Source of the DNA: UBA7328 sp002471345
Lineage (GTDB): Bacteria > Bacteroidota > Bacteroidia > Chitinophagales > Saprospiraceae
DNA length: 64,000 nucleotides
Direction of reading: 5' to 3'
Assembly (NCBI GenBank): GCA_964011275.1
Contig: CAXGOB010000016.1
Coordinates: 1 to 64,000, forward strand
The notes beneath the pieces are model-generated. The model had not been told where the DNA came from. It did no database searches and saw only the letters and a list, made by a program, of their open reading frames with translations. A program made the translations under genes and the position numbers. Positions 18,024-26,112 of the stretch are shown one piece after another. Numbering within the stretch: the first letter of the stretch is position 1; each line of letters starts with the position of its first letter.

Positions 18024-20558
18024 TTAATGTTTTACTATCCGTTCTAGAATCTTCTTCTGATTAACTAATAGAGTTTCAATCATTTTCTGTTGTTTTTCGA
18101 TCGTATTTTGCTGCTCTTTCATTCCTTCTATCAAAAGAGGAACAAAACGGGTATAACTTACTGCCAAATGGCCATCTGGATTTTCTCTGATTAGTTCTGG
18201 AAATAGTGATTCTACCTCTTGAGCCATTAGGCCAATTTGGCTTTCATTTGACAGAGATTTGTTTTTCCAATTATAGCTATATCCATTAAGTAGTAAAAGC
18301 TTAGGTAAGACTTGAGCAAGTAGGTTAATATTCGTTTTCAATCTAATGTCACTATTTTCAGTCAATGTACCTGTAAGTGTTGCATTTCCATCACCAAATA
18401 ACTTGAGTGCACTTGTGGGATTACCTCCTTCTGAATATAAAAAATTCATAACCGCAGTCGCTGAGTTCCCATCTGCTAGTGGTTTAGTTCCAATAGACCA
18501 TGAATTCGTATCAACATTTGCATTTAAAAATTTTATTCTAACCGATCCGTCTTGAGTTGTTTCTTCAAGTAAAAGCTGCTGTTTAGTATCTGTTGCTGTA
18601 GTTTTTGAGTGAATTGTAGCTTGAGGTGATTGAGTACCAATTCCAAGATTTGTAGAAGAATTCCCCACAACGGCGCAATCAGAGCAATCTACTTTTGCAT
18701 TCCTTCCTATAGCAATAGCATTGTCTAGAGAATCTGTTACAACATTCATTCCTGCATTAGCCCCAATAAAGACATTATTATCACCTCTCACATTTATTAC
18801 CCCAGCTCCAGAGCCTATGAAAGTATTGTATTCACCACTTAAAGATAGGAAACCTGCAGAAGCTCCGATATAAGTGTTATTACCCCCTTGTGAAGAGAGC
18901 CCTGCTGAAGATCCAAAAAAGGAATTGTTATCATCAGTATTAGTGACTCCGGTATTTGATCCATAGTAAGTATTATCTTCCCCTATCACATTATTCATTC
19001 CCGCACGATAACCTGTAAATGTGTTATTACGAACAGAAGAAAAATCACCGTGCACTCCTGCTTTTCTGCCTATAATGAGTGAGGTAGAATCAATGCTTTC
19101 TGCAAGATCTAGAGTTCCTACAATTTTGCTCTCTCCTACTACATAAAGCCTCTGTTCAGGAGAAGCAGTACCAATACCTAAATTAACAGCGTATTCATCA
19201 ATACCTCCTATGACTGCACAATTATCACATTCAACATTTGCCCGAGAACCTATAGCAATGGCGTATTCTAGAGAATCAAATTCCAAATCTGCATCATATC
19301 CTATTGTGGTATTATAATTACCAGTTTTATTGCCTTTTCCTGAACTATATCCGAGAAACACATTATAATCTCCTTCACTATTATTCAGTCCTGAACTTTC
19401 ACCAAAAAAAGAATTCCATTTTCCAGAAGTATTAAGCATACCACTTTCATGACCGAAGAAAGAATTACTCCTTCCACTTTGATTTGACATTCCAGCAGTT
19501 TGACCAAAAAAACTATTGGAAAACCCTGATTTGTTGGAGGCTCCAGCAAGAGAGCCAAAAAAAGTATTGGTAAGCTCCCCAGTATTGATACTATCTCCAG
19601 CTAAAAAGCCCCAATAAGTAGAGGTAGAATCAGAGTCATTTACAGCACTCAAGTTTCCTTCTATTAACACATCTCCTACTACGTGCAATTTCTTTTGGGG
19701 AATTGATGTGCCTATACCAACATTTACTGAATCCACACCTGTACCTCCTATGACAGCGCAATTATGACACCCAACTTGGGCATTATAACCAATAGCGATT
19801 GCTCTGTCAATTGAATCTGGTAAAAAGGATTCTGAGACATCTGCACTTGCACCAAGAAATGTATTTCTTGTTCCATTCTTTCTACTATTTCCGGATTGGG
19901 CTCCTAGAAATGAGTTGTCTATACCACTCTCATGCAAAAAACCACTAAGATATCCTATAAAAGTATTTAATCTGCCTGAGGTATTCCTATTTCCAGCTTG
20001 GGATCCAAAGAAGGAGTTTCTGTCACCAATGGTATTTCGGTTTCCACTCTTGTATCCAAAAAAGGAATTCTGAAAACCAGATGTATTATCCTGACCTGAG
20101 AATGAACCATAAATCGAATTTTGCATGCCAGACGAATTCATTTCTCCAGATTTAAAACCAACAAAAGTATTATCATGCCCCATGTGAGAGGAATACCCAC
20201 TGAGATATCCAATGAAAAGAGATGTGCTATCATCATGGTGGCCTAATTGTAACAATCCATCAATTTTCGCAGTGCCATCAACATCTAAAAGAGGTGTTTG
20301 ACCAAAAAGTGGGGACATGATAGATGAAAAGCAGAAGAAAAGGACTAATTGTAAAGTAAGAAGGTTAGCTAGAAATGCCTTTCTCACTAGACCTGCTGTA
20401 TTTTTAACTTTCATTTTAGAAAGCAAATTTTTCCGATGACTAGTGGCAGTATGATTACTGATAAATAGTTTGTGAGCTATCTCTGAAGTGGTGTATTCAT
20501 GTGAGATTAGTCTTAGCACTTCTAGTTCTCTTTTTGTGATTTTTTCGGCATGTTTCAT
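18024..20558 (-). CDS. LuxR-HTH / membrane / beta-repeat / S74 chaperone fusion protein
   Basis: An 844-residue protein with an unusual order of parts. Residues 7-60 are a LuxR/GerE-type helix-turn-helix (ITKRELEVLRLIS...TTSEIAHKLFISNHTATSHRKNLLSKMKVKN). Residues about 62-84 form one hydrophobic segment (LANLLTLQLVLFFCFSSIM). The remainder up to about 640 is made of 'NSFFGxxSGxxNxSG' repeats in three blocks, each closed by a YadA-head-like AIAIG...NCAVIGG unit. Residues 736-844 are a peptidase S74 intramolecular chaperone with SDIRLK (Ser736, Lys741), as in phage endosialidase and MYRF, ending in a coiled coil. I start it at the ATG at 20558, which overlaps the upstream 41-codon ORF by ATGA; a TTG at 20591 would add 11 residues. 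DNA binding and self-cleavage are inferred from the domains. Confidence 0.82.
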   Translation of the reverse strand: MKHAEKITKRELEVLRLISHEYTTSEIAHKLFISNHTATSHRKNLLSKMKVKNTAGLVRKAFLANLLTLQLVLFFCFSSIMSPLFGQTPLLDVDGTAKIDGLLQLGHHDDSTSLFIGYLSGYSSHMGHDNTFVGFKSGEMNSSGMQNSIYGSFSGQDNTSGFQNSFFGYKSGNRNTIGDRNSFFGSQAGNRNTSGRLNTFIGYLSGFLHESGIDNSFLGAQSGNSRKNGTRNTFLGASADVSESFLPDSIDRAIAIGYNAQVGCHNCAVIGGTGVDSVNVGIGTSIPQKKLHVVGDVLIEGNLSAVNDSDSTSTYWGFLAGDSINTGELTNTFFGSLAGASNKSGFSNSFFGQTAGMSNQSGRSNSFFGHESGMLNTSGKWNSFFGESSGLNNSEGDYNVFLGYSSGKGNKTGNYNTTIGYDADLEFDSLEYAIAIGSRANVECDNCAVIGGIDEYAVNLGIGTASPEQRLYVVGESKIVGTLDLAESIDSTSLIIGRKAGVHGDFSSVRNNTFTGYRAGMNNVIGEDNTYYGSNTGVTNTDDNNSFFGSSAGLSSQGGNNTYIGASAGFLSLSGEYNTFIGSGAGVINVRGDNNVFIGANAGMNVVTDSLDNAIAIGRNAKVDCSDCAVVGNSSTNLGIGTQSPQATIHSKTTATDTKQQLLLEETTQDGSVRIKFLNANVDTNSWSIGTKPLADGNSATAVMNFLYSEGGNPTSALKLFGDGNATLTGTLTENSDIRLKTNINLLAQVLPKLLLLNGYSYNWKNKSLSNESQIGLMAQEVESLFPELIRENPDGHLAVSYTRFVPLLIEGMKEQQNTIEKQQKMIETLLVNQKKILERIVKH
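18645..20280 (-). repeat. Intragenic beta-repeat array (YadA-head/tail-fibre style)
   Basis: Short degenerate repeats of roughly 45 bases encode units such as NSFFGSQAGNRNTSG and NTFIGSGAGVINVRG. They are grouped in three blocks separated by near-identical closing units (AIAIG, NCAVIGG, LGIGT.SPQ). The repeats are protein-level, with good codon-level divergence, and indicate a trimeric beta-helix or beta-roll stalk that the C-terminal S74 domain would help to fold. Confidence 0.8.
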
Positions 20559-20680
20559 TCCTTTAGTTTTTTTGTTTTTTGATCTATCCAAACTGACATA
20601 TCTAATACCATTTCAGACATGATGTAATTAAGAGAATCAGATAATTCTAACTCTTCAGACTTGTCACTTTCTTCATTCAT
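20555..20680 (-). CDS. Small acidic ORF translationally coupled to the HTH-S74 gene
   Basis: A 41-codon ORF (start at 20680, NEESDKSEELELSDSLNYIM, ending QKTKKLKE). It is acidic at the front and basic at the end, with no signal peptide and no recognised domain. The frame is also open upstream to an ATG at 20740, but that ATG lies inside a 16-bp palindrome, so the inner start is preferred. Its TGA overlaps the ATG of the HTH-S74 gene (ATGA at 20555-20558), which is the main reason to treat it as real. Function unknown; a regulator or antagonist of its neighbour is possible but unsupported. Confidence 0.55.
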   Translation of the reverse strand: MNEESDKSEELELSDSLNYIMSEMVLDMSVWIDQKTKKLKE

Positions 20681-20732
20681 TGATAACACGAATAAGTACT
20701 TCAAAAATGAATTATTGGGAAATACTAGAATG

Positions 20733-20748
20733 TCACCCATGTGGGTGA
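20733..20748. promoter_or_regulatory. 16-bp palindrome upstream of small ORF and HTH-S74 gene
   Basis: The sequence TCACCCATGTGGGTGA has perfect 7-bp arms around a 2-base centre. It lies 53 bases upstream of the small ORF start and downstream of the response regulator gene. It is nearly the same as the palindrome at 23377-23392 in front of the kinase gene. I infer an operator for one of the two LuxR-type DNA-binding proteins of the locus, since LuxR dimers bind such dyads. Confidence 0.6.
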
Positions 20749-20805
20749 TATTTAAAATTTGATGAATTCAAGATTGAGAATTCTAAGAGATGTCAAATGA
20801 TTCCT

Positions 20806-21411
20806 TTAGCTTAAAATTTTCTTCACAAGAGTCACACGATCTGTCACATTGATTTTTTGAAATATTCTTTTGACATGAGTTTTTACAGTGTTGATTGAGA
20901 TGAAGTGATTTGAAGCTATCTGACTATTGTTACATCCACTGATTATATCCAGTAGAACCTCATACTCTTTATCACTCAAGTTTGGTTGAGCTACTGCGTC
21001 AACATGCACTTTTGTAATATTCTTTTGATTCATTTCCTGGCTATGGTTATATATAGCCATCTCTATAGTGGTAAGTAAATCTTTATCTTTAAATGGTTTA
21101 GTCAGATAACCTTTTGGTCGAGTCTTTTTAGCTTTCTCCAATGTGTCCCTATCGCTCAAGGAGGTCAGGAAAATAAATGGAATTTGGTATTTTTCATTTA
21201 TAATTTCTGCTATCTCAATGCCATTTTTACTGCCTCTAATATTAATGTCTAGGATGACCATGTCAGGTCTAGATTTGTAAATAGAATCCATAGCATTTTC
21301 ACTATCGTAGCAAATATCACTTATATCGTACCCTAGCTCATTTAAGCTAATTCTAATATCTTCTGCGATGAGGACTTCATCTTCTACAATGAGAATTCTA
21401 TAATTTTCCAA
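20806..21411 (-). CDS. Two-component response regulator, REC-LuxR
   Basis: A 201-residue NarL/FixJ-class response regulator. The receiver domain has the acidic pocket EDE (residues 10-12), phospho-acceptor Asp55 (VILDINI), Thr/Ser in FLTS and Lys in LTKPF. A LuxR HTH fills residues about 142-201 (LSDKEYEVLLDIISG...NSQIASNHFISINTVKTHVKRIFQKINV). It starts 3 bases after the kinase gene ends, so it is almost certainly its partner. Palindromes at 20733 and 23377 are candidate binding sites. The receiver type (xxLDIxIxGxxxGIEIAxxI) is that usually paired with HisKA_2 kinases. Confidence 0.93.
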   Translation of the reverse strand: MENYRILIVEDEVLIAEDIRISLNELGYDISDICYDSENAMDSIYKSRPDMVILDINIRGSKNGIEIAEIINEKYQIPFIFLTSLSDRDTLEKAKKTRPKGYLTKPFKDKDLLTTIEMAIYNHSQEMNQKNITKVHVDAVAQPNLSDKEYEVLLDIISGCNNSQIASNHFISINTVKTHVKRIFQKINVTDRVTLVKKILS

Positions 21412-21414
21412 TGA

Positions 21415-23295
21415 TCAAGAATAATCTTTGATGAGAAAATTAGCTATTGTTCCATTCGAACCGTCCAAAACAAAATCTGCCTTTAATCTTTTGGCAAAAG
21501 AATGAATAAGTCTCATCCCTAAGCTTTTCTTATTAATATTTTTTGGATTAAAACCAGTTCCATTATCTGAAACCATGAGCCGAAGTCTATCAGATTCTTT
21601 TTTTAGAATCAATGATATTTCTGGGTTTGATACATTCTTAAAAGCATATTTGAGGGAGTTTGTCACCAATTCATTGATTATCAAACCAATTGGAACGACA
21701 GTATCAACATCCAAATAAATATCCTCCAAATCCAGCTTCAACGAAATACTCTGGCTATTCTGATTATAGTTTTCTACCAACTCTTCGCTTAACTCTTTGA
21801 GGTAAGATGGCATATGTATACCAGTAAGGTTATCTTCCTGATACAAGTTCTGATGTATCAGAGCCATAGACCTGACTCTACTTTGACCTTCTGCAAGTAC
21901 TTTTTGGGTAGCCGTATCAGTGACATTTTTGGACTGTAATTTGAGAAGGCTTGAAATTACTTGCAAATTGTTTTTTACTCGATGATGGATTTCTTTAAGT
22001 AAGACTTCTTTCTCTTTGTGCTGTTTATCAATTTCTCTTTTTTGACTATATATTCTGAAAAAAAAATAAGATAAAAGAGCAATAACTATAGCAAAGCCCC
22101 ATAAACCAAATTGCTGTTGATTGATTCTAATTCGATTGATCTTATCCTCAAAAGCTAGTCTCTCAATTTGAGCCTCCTTTTCTTTAGCTTGATATTTTGT
22201 TTCTGCATCATTTACTGTCTGTGCCATTTCCTTTGTCACAGTAGAATCTTTAATAGAGCTTAACTCTTCAGTGAAAAAGAGAGCATTCTCATAATCTTCT
22301 AAATTCTTATATGCCTTCCTCAAATTATCAGCAATATGCTCTTGAAATTTTACAAAATTTTGCTCTTTTACAAACTCATATTGAGGCTTTAATAAATCAA
22401 TAATCTCATGATTTTTTCCTTGAGTTAAGTAAACAAGAGACAATTGACTCGATGCAGCAGCTGCACCCCGATTATGGCCCATTGTTTTGAAAAGTTGTAA
22501 TGACCTCAAAATTAAGACTTCCGCTTTTCCAAATTCTTTGAGGAATACATAAACCCTTCCTAAGTTTCCACTAGCTAGTGCTTCAAGTCTATTTTCATTC
22601 CTAGTTTTTGTAAAATCTAAAACTTTTTCAAGCAGAGGAATTGCTTTCTCGTGTTCACCCTTCATACTATGGGTTATAGCCATATTAGCGAGATAACCAT
22701 GAGCAGGTCTCAATGTACCCGCCTCCATTCCTGCTTGATATGCCTTTTCATAGTATTCCAGAGCTTTGTCCAGTTGCTTTGACCTTTCCATAACCGTTCC
22801 AAGGCTATTGTATGCGCCGCTCAGGCCAGCTTTGTCATCAATTCTTTGAAAAATAGGAACAACATTCATAAGAAGCTCCGTAGCATCTGAATATTCTCCG
22901 TTTCTAATTTTCACATCAGCTTTCTTATCTAATATGTCTGGAATAGAGATGTCACTAGTATCAGTAACACTATCATTCATTGCGTTATCTAGGAACATCA
23001 ATGCGTGATCATGCATTCCAATATCTAGACACACTTCTGCTTGGTGGTAGTAGTATTTCGTGCTAAGAATTGAGTGAGATAATGTATCAAATAAGAAAGA
23101 AGCCTTTTTAAAGTAGGACAGTGATGAATCTGAAGAAACTTCCCTCCATTCTAAAGCTAGTTCTATTGACAATTCAGCTTTCTCAAACCTATCTTCTGCT
23201 ATAGAGATAGTTTGATTGAGTGAATCAATACGTGGGTTTTGTGATAATAGAAGAATAGGAAAGTGAAGAACAAAAAAAATAATTATCCATTTCAT
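21415..23295 (-). CDS. TPR sensor histidine kinase, HisKA_2 type
   Basis: A 626-residue sensor kinase. A signal peptide starts at the Met at 23295 (KWIIIFFVLHFPILLLSQ); the frame is open to 23349 but those 18 extra residues spoil the signal. About nine TPR repeats make up the periplasmic part (for example NSLGTVMERSKQLDKALEYY). A coiled coil and one membrane helix (about 395-415) lead to a HisKA_2 dimerisation domain with EIHHRVKNNLQVISSLL (phospho-His about 438). A HATPase_c domain follows, with the N box ELVTNSLKYAF and G box VSDNGTGFN. It is the first gene of the kinase/regulator pair. The TPR ectodomain suggests sensing of a protein or peptide ligand, possibly the stalk encoded downstream (inference). 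Confidence 0.92.
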   Translation of the reverse strand: MKWIIIFFVLHFPILLLSQNPRIDSLNQTISIAEDRFEKAELSIELALEWREVSSDSSLSYFKKASFLFDTLSHSILSTKYYYHQAEVCLDIGMHDHALMFLDNAMNDSVTDTSDISIPDILDKKADVKIRNGEYSDATELLMNVVPIFQRIDDKAGLSGAYNSLGTVMERSKQLDKALEYYEKAYQAGMEAGTLRPAHGYLANMAITHSMKGEHEKAIPLLEKVLDFTKTRNENRLEALASGNLGRVYVFLKEFGKAEVLILRSLQLFKTMGHNRGAAAASSQLSLVYLTQGKNHEIIDLLKPQYEFVKEQNFVKFQEHIADNLRKAYKNLEDYENALFFTEELSSIKDSTVTKEMAQTVNDAETKYQAKEKEAQIERLAFEDKINRIRINQQQFGLWGFAIVIALLSYFFFRIYSQKREIDKQHKEKEVLLKEIHHRVKNNLQVISSLLKLQSKNVTDTATQKVLAEGQSRVRSMALIHQNLYQEDNLTGIHMPSYLKELSEELVENYNQNSQSISLKLDLEDIYLDVDTVVPIGLIINELVTNSLKYAFKNVSNPEISLILKKESDRLRLMVSDNGTGFNPKNINKKSLGMRLIHSFAKRLKADFVLDGSNGTIANFLIKDYS

Positions 23296-23376
23296 AGCAA
23301 CAGAGCATTCAGGCTTAAGATAAAAACAATAAACATTTTTAAATCCCAAAACTGAGCTAAATCTGGAGACCTATTG

Positions 23377-23392
23377 TCACCCACCTAGGTGA
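23377..23392. promoter_or_regulatory. 16-bp palindrome upstream of the kinase gene
   Basis: The sequence TCACCCACCTAGGTGA has 7-bp arms with one mismatch and matches the site at 20733-20748 at most positions (shared TCACCCA left half and GGTGA end). It is 82 bases upstream of the kinase start (23295) and 64 bases upstream of the divergent PLP enzyme gene (23456), so it could control either or both. Confidence 0.55.
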
Positions 23393-23455
23393 TTTACCTC
23401 TTAGATCCGAAGTATTGAACAATTTTGTTATCGCTAATATTCTTATTTTTCAAGT

Positions 23456-24724
23456 ATGATAAATAGAAGAAAAGCGATACGCAATGCTATTTTAGGACTA
23501 GGGGTTGCTACAGTACCCAGATCATTATTTCAAAAGCTCACAGTAGATGACAAATTTAAAATAGCTCTAAACATAGCCAATGAAAATCCTGATAAGTATT
23601 GGCAATTAATTCAATCCCAGTTCAATTTTGCAAATGGTATAAGATATTTTAATAACGCTTCATTGGGGTCTTCTCCTCTGTCAGTGATTGAGGCAAGAGA
23701 GGAATATAGTCGTACTCTCGAGTCCTTTCCATCAAAGTATATGTGGGGTGGGTGGAAAGATCAAATCAATGAAGTAAGAATCGAGGCTGCGAAATTTATT
23801 AATGCGGAATCCGATGAGATAGCCATCATTCATAACACCACAGAAGGAATGAATGTAATAGCGTCTAGTCTAAATCTTAAACCTGGCGATGAAGTGATTG
23901 TAGGGGATCATGAACATCGTACAGGAGTATCGCCTTGGCTCTTTCACCAAGAAAAAAAGGGGATAAAAATAATTAGACCAATATTGCCTCTAACTCCAGA
24001 TGACCCTCAGGAAATAGTAGAAACATATAAGAAAGTGATTTCGCCTAGGACAAAGGCAATATCTATGGTACATATTACTAACACTAATGGCATGATATTA
24101 CCAGTAAAGGAAATTTGTGCTATTGCGAGTGAAAAAAATATCTTAACCCTCATTGATGGCGCGCAGTCACTTGGAGCATATCCATGTGATGTCAAAAAAA
24201 TTGGTTGTGATTATTTTACCGCCTCTGGTCACAAATGGCTTTTTTCTCCAAAAGGTGTAGCGCTTTTCTATGCAAGAAAAGAAAGCCAAAAATGGCTTAA
24301 ACCTTTCATTGCAAACTACAATTACGATAAGGACGGAATATCTAAAATTGATGATTATAATACGAGAAATCTTCCCGATGTATTAGGTATGGGTGCAGCA
24401 ATTCAATTTCACAAAATGATAGGGTTAAAAAGCATCATGGCCCGTACATTAGACTTGAAAAAGCGATTTTTATCTCGACTAAAAGATCATCCTCAGTTCA
24501 AAATTAAAACGCCTCTAGGACAAGATCAAAGTCATCATATCCTGACAATTGAAAAAATTGGGACTGATGTCAATGATCTGAAAGAAAGTCTATTTAATAA
24601 GAATGGTATAGATGTCAGAGGTATGTCTTCTCATAATCTCAATGGGATACGGATCTCATTTGCGATGTATCAAAAGGAGGAGGACATTGATCTTCTAATT
24701 GATACTCTTTTGAATGCAGAGTAA
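23456..24724 (+). CDS. Class V aminotransferase-fold PLP enzyme with Tat-like signal
   Basis: A 422-residue fold-type I PLP enzyme of the class V/isopenicillin-N-epimerase-like group. The cofactor sites are visible: Asp234 (LIDGAQSLG) and the Schiff-base Lys260 (ASGHKWLFSPKG), plus the His at 160s region (DHEHRTGVSPW). The N terminus has twin arginines and a hydrophobic stretch (NRRKAIRNAILGLGVATVP), so it may be exported folded by Tat to the periplasm, where PLP enzymes are unusual. Members act as epimerases, cysteine desulfurases or C-S lyases; the reaction cannot be assigned. It is divergent from the kinase operon. Confidence 0.85.
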   Translation: MINRRKAIRNAILGLGVATVPRSLFQKLTVDDKFKIALNIANENPDKYWQLIQSQFNFANGIRYFNNASLGSSPLSVIEAREEYSRTLESFPSKYMWGGWKDQINEVRIEAAKFINAESDEIAIIHNTTEGMNVIASSLNLKPGDEVIVGDHEHRTGVSPWLFHQEKKGIKIIRPILPLTPDDPQEIVETYKKVISPRTKAISMVHITNTNGMILPVKEICAIASEKNILTLIDGAQSLGAYPCDVKKIGCDYFTASGHKWLFSPKGVALFYARKESQKWLKPFIANYNYDKDGISKIDDYNTRNLPDVLGMGAAIQFHKMIGLKSIMARTLDLKKRFLSRLKDHPQFKIKTPLGQDQSHHILTIEKIGTDVNDLKESLFNKNGIDVRGMSSHNLNGIRISFAMYQKEEDIDLLIDTLLNAE

Positions 24725-24750
24725 ATTTCTCAATCAAATTATGATAACAT

Positions 24751-25362
24751 TCAAATATCCAAGTAATTTTTAATCATTTGGGCTCCCAAATTGTTGGCTA
24801 TTTTTATCTGCTCATCTTGTTCATGCATAGTATTAAAAGCCAAAAAAAGAATTACCTCGTCAGAAAATCTCCAATAGTACTTACCTATATCAGCATTATA
24901 AAGACCTTCGGTAGCCATACCTGGCAACTCTTTGTATCTATAATTATCCTCAACTAGTCCATTTTCTCCATTTGCTCTTAGTCTATTCATAGTCACCATT
25001 GCCCAATTAGGAAGATCACTAGGATAAGGGTTGGTTTTAACTTGCATCATTATTCCTGTGTTGGGGAAATTTGGATCTTCCCATTTGAAAAAACAAGTAT
25101 TAGAATTTGCCGCCCTACTCGGTACTTTTTTTAGCTGAGAAACTTCTAGGCCTAAAGCATCTGCAATATTCTGAAGAGGAACCAACTGACTCATGTCCTC
25201 AAGCAAATTAGACCTTGCAGCCAATTTTGCATTTATATCCACCCCTTCAATTAGACTTTTCTCAAATCCTGCTTTGCCATCTTTATTATTTTTCACCCCA
25301 TCACAGGATATCATAAACAGCGAGATAAGGAGAAAAAAAATCTGAGTTTTCCTGAATTTCAT
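24751..25362 (-). CDS. Lipoprotein, tandem paralogue 2
   Basis: A 203-residue lipoprotein. It has a signal peptide with a lipobox (LFMISC|D, Cys about residue 20). Its middle and end closely match the upstream neighbour: CFFKWEDPNFPNTGIMMQV and YNADIGKYYWRFSDE. No known domain is recognised. The 13-base gap to the paralogue at 25376 indicates one transcript and a gene duplication. Confidence 0.8.
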   Translation of the reverse strand: MKFRKTQIFFLLISLFMISCDGVKNNKDGKAGFEKSLIEGVDINAKLAARSNLLEDMSQLVPLQNIADALGLEVSQLKKVPSRAANSNTCFFKWEDPNFPNTGIMMQVKTNPYPSDLPNWAMVTMNRLRANGENGLVEDNYRYKELPGMATEGLYNADIGKYYWRFSDEVILFLAFNTMHEQDEQIKIANNLGAQMIKNYLDI

Positions 25363-25375
25363 ACCTTCGAATATT

Positions 25376-25972
25376 TTATAACTCTAAATAATTTTCTATC
25401 ATTTTATCCCCCAATTTCGTAGCCATTTCAAGCTGCTCCGAATTTGAGTGATTAGTATTGAACGCTAAATGAAATAATACCTTGTCCGAAAATCTCCAAA
25501 AGTATTTTCCAATATCTGCATTATATATAGCCTCATCTGCCATACTTTCTATATCTGAAAATAAGTTAGGTCCATCACCATTCATTGTATTCTCTCCATT
25601 CTGCCTTTTAGTATTCATAATTTCAACAATATAATTAGGATATTCATCACCAAGTGGATTACGAAGGGCTTGAACCATTATAGCTGTATTAGGATAATTT
25701 GGGTCCTCCCATTTAAAAAAGCATGTTCTTTGTTTTGGATTAGATTCTGAAGGTGTGGTATTCCTTTTTATAATCTCAGATTCGTCTAATTTGAAAATTT
25801 GAGCAAGATCTTTTAATGATACAATATCACACATTTCAGGAAGAAGATTTTCTTTTTGGCTAAGAATAGCCTCTATATCAACTTTCTCAAAAGTACTTTT
25901 AGATGATTGTCCATTGTTACAATTACACGAACTGACTATGATCACCACACAAAAGGCGAGTAATTTATTCAT
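25376..25972 (-). CDS. Lipoprotein, tandem paralogue 1
   Basis: A 198-residue lipoprotein with a lipobox ending in VSSC|N (Cys about residue 16). It shares CFFKWEDPNYPNTAIMVQA and YNADIGKYFWRFSDK with its neighbour at 24751, and the ends (MIENYLEL against MIKNYLDI) also align. The two copies have drifted elsewhere. A TAATTTTG promoter box lies just upstream. Function unknown. Confidence 0.8.
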   Translation of the reverse strand: MNKLLAFCVVIIVSSCNCNNGQSSKSTFEKVDIEAILSQKENLLPEMCDIVSLKDLAQIFKLDESEIIKRNTTPSESNPKQRTCFFKWEDPNYPNTAIMVQALRNPLGDEYPNYIVEIMNTKRQNGENTMNGDGPNLFSDIESMADEAIYNADIGKYFWRFSDKVLFHLAFNTNHSNSEQLEMATKLGDKMIENYLEL

Positions 25973-25991
25973 CTGAGATTAATTTGCGGAG

Positions 25992-25999
25992 CAAAATTA
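25992..25999 (-). promoter_or_regulatory. Promoter -7 box for the lipoprotein pair
   Basis: On the minus strand this reads TAATTTTG, matching the Bacteroidota -7 consensus TAnnTTTG, 20 bases upstream of the lipoprotein start at 25972. No clear TTTG -33 element is seen at the usual spacing. Confidence 0.4.
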
Positions 26000-26112
26000 C
26001 TATAAAGTTTGATTTATATATGGTCTAAGAATTTTCAAACAAATTGCAGGTCAGCCTCCCATTCTACATTTTGTGCAAGTATTATTATATAATTGTCGGA
26101 ATAATAAAAGAA

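Noticed and set aside
18645..20280. CRISPR-like or tandem DNA repeats
   Set aside because: The repeats vary at base level but keep a protein pattern (NSFFGxxAG), so they are protein repeats, not an array with spacers.
18024..20558. Phage tail-fibre gene of a prophage, given the S74 domain
   Set aside because: No integrase, capsid, tail, lysis or repressor genes are nearby, and the flanks are ordinary chromosomal genes. S74 is also common in bacterial surface proteins.
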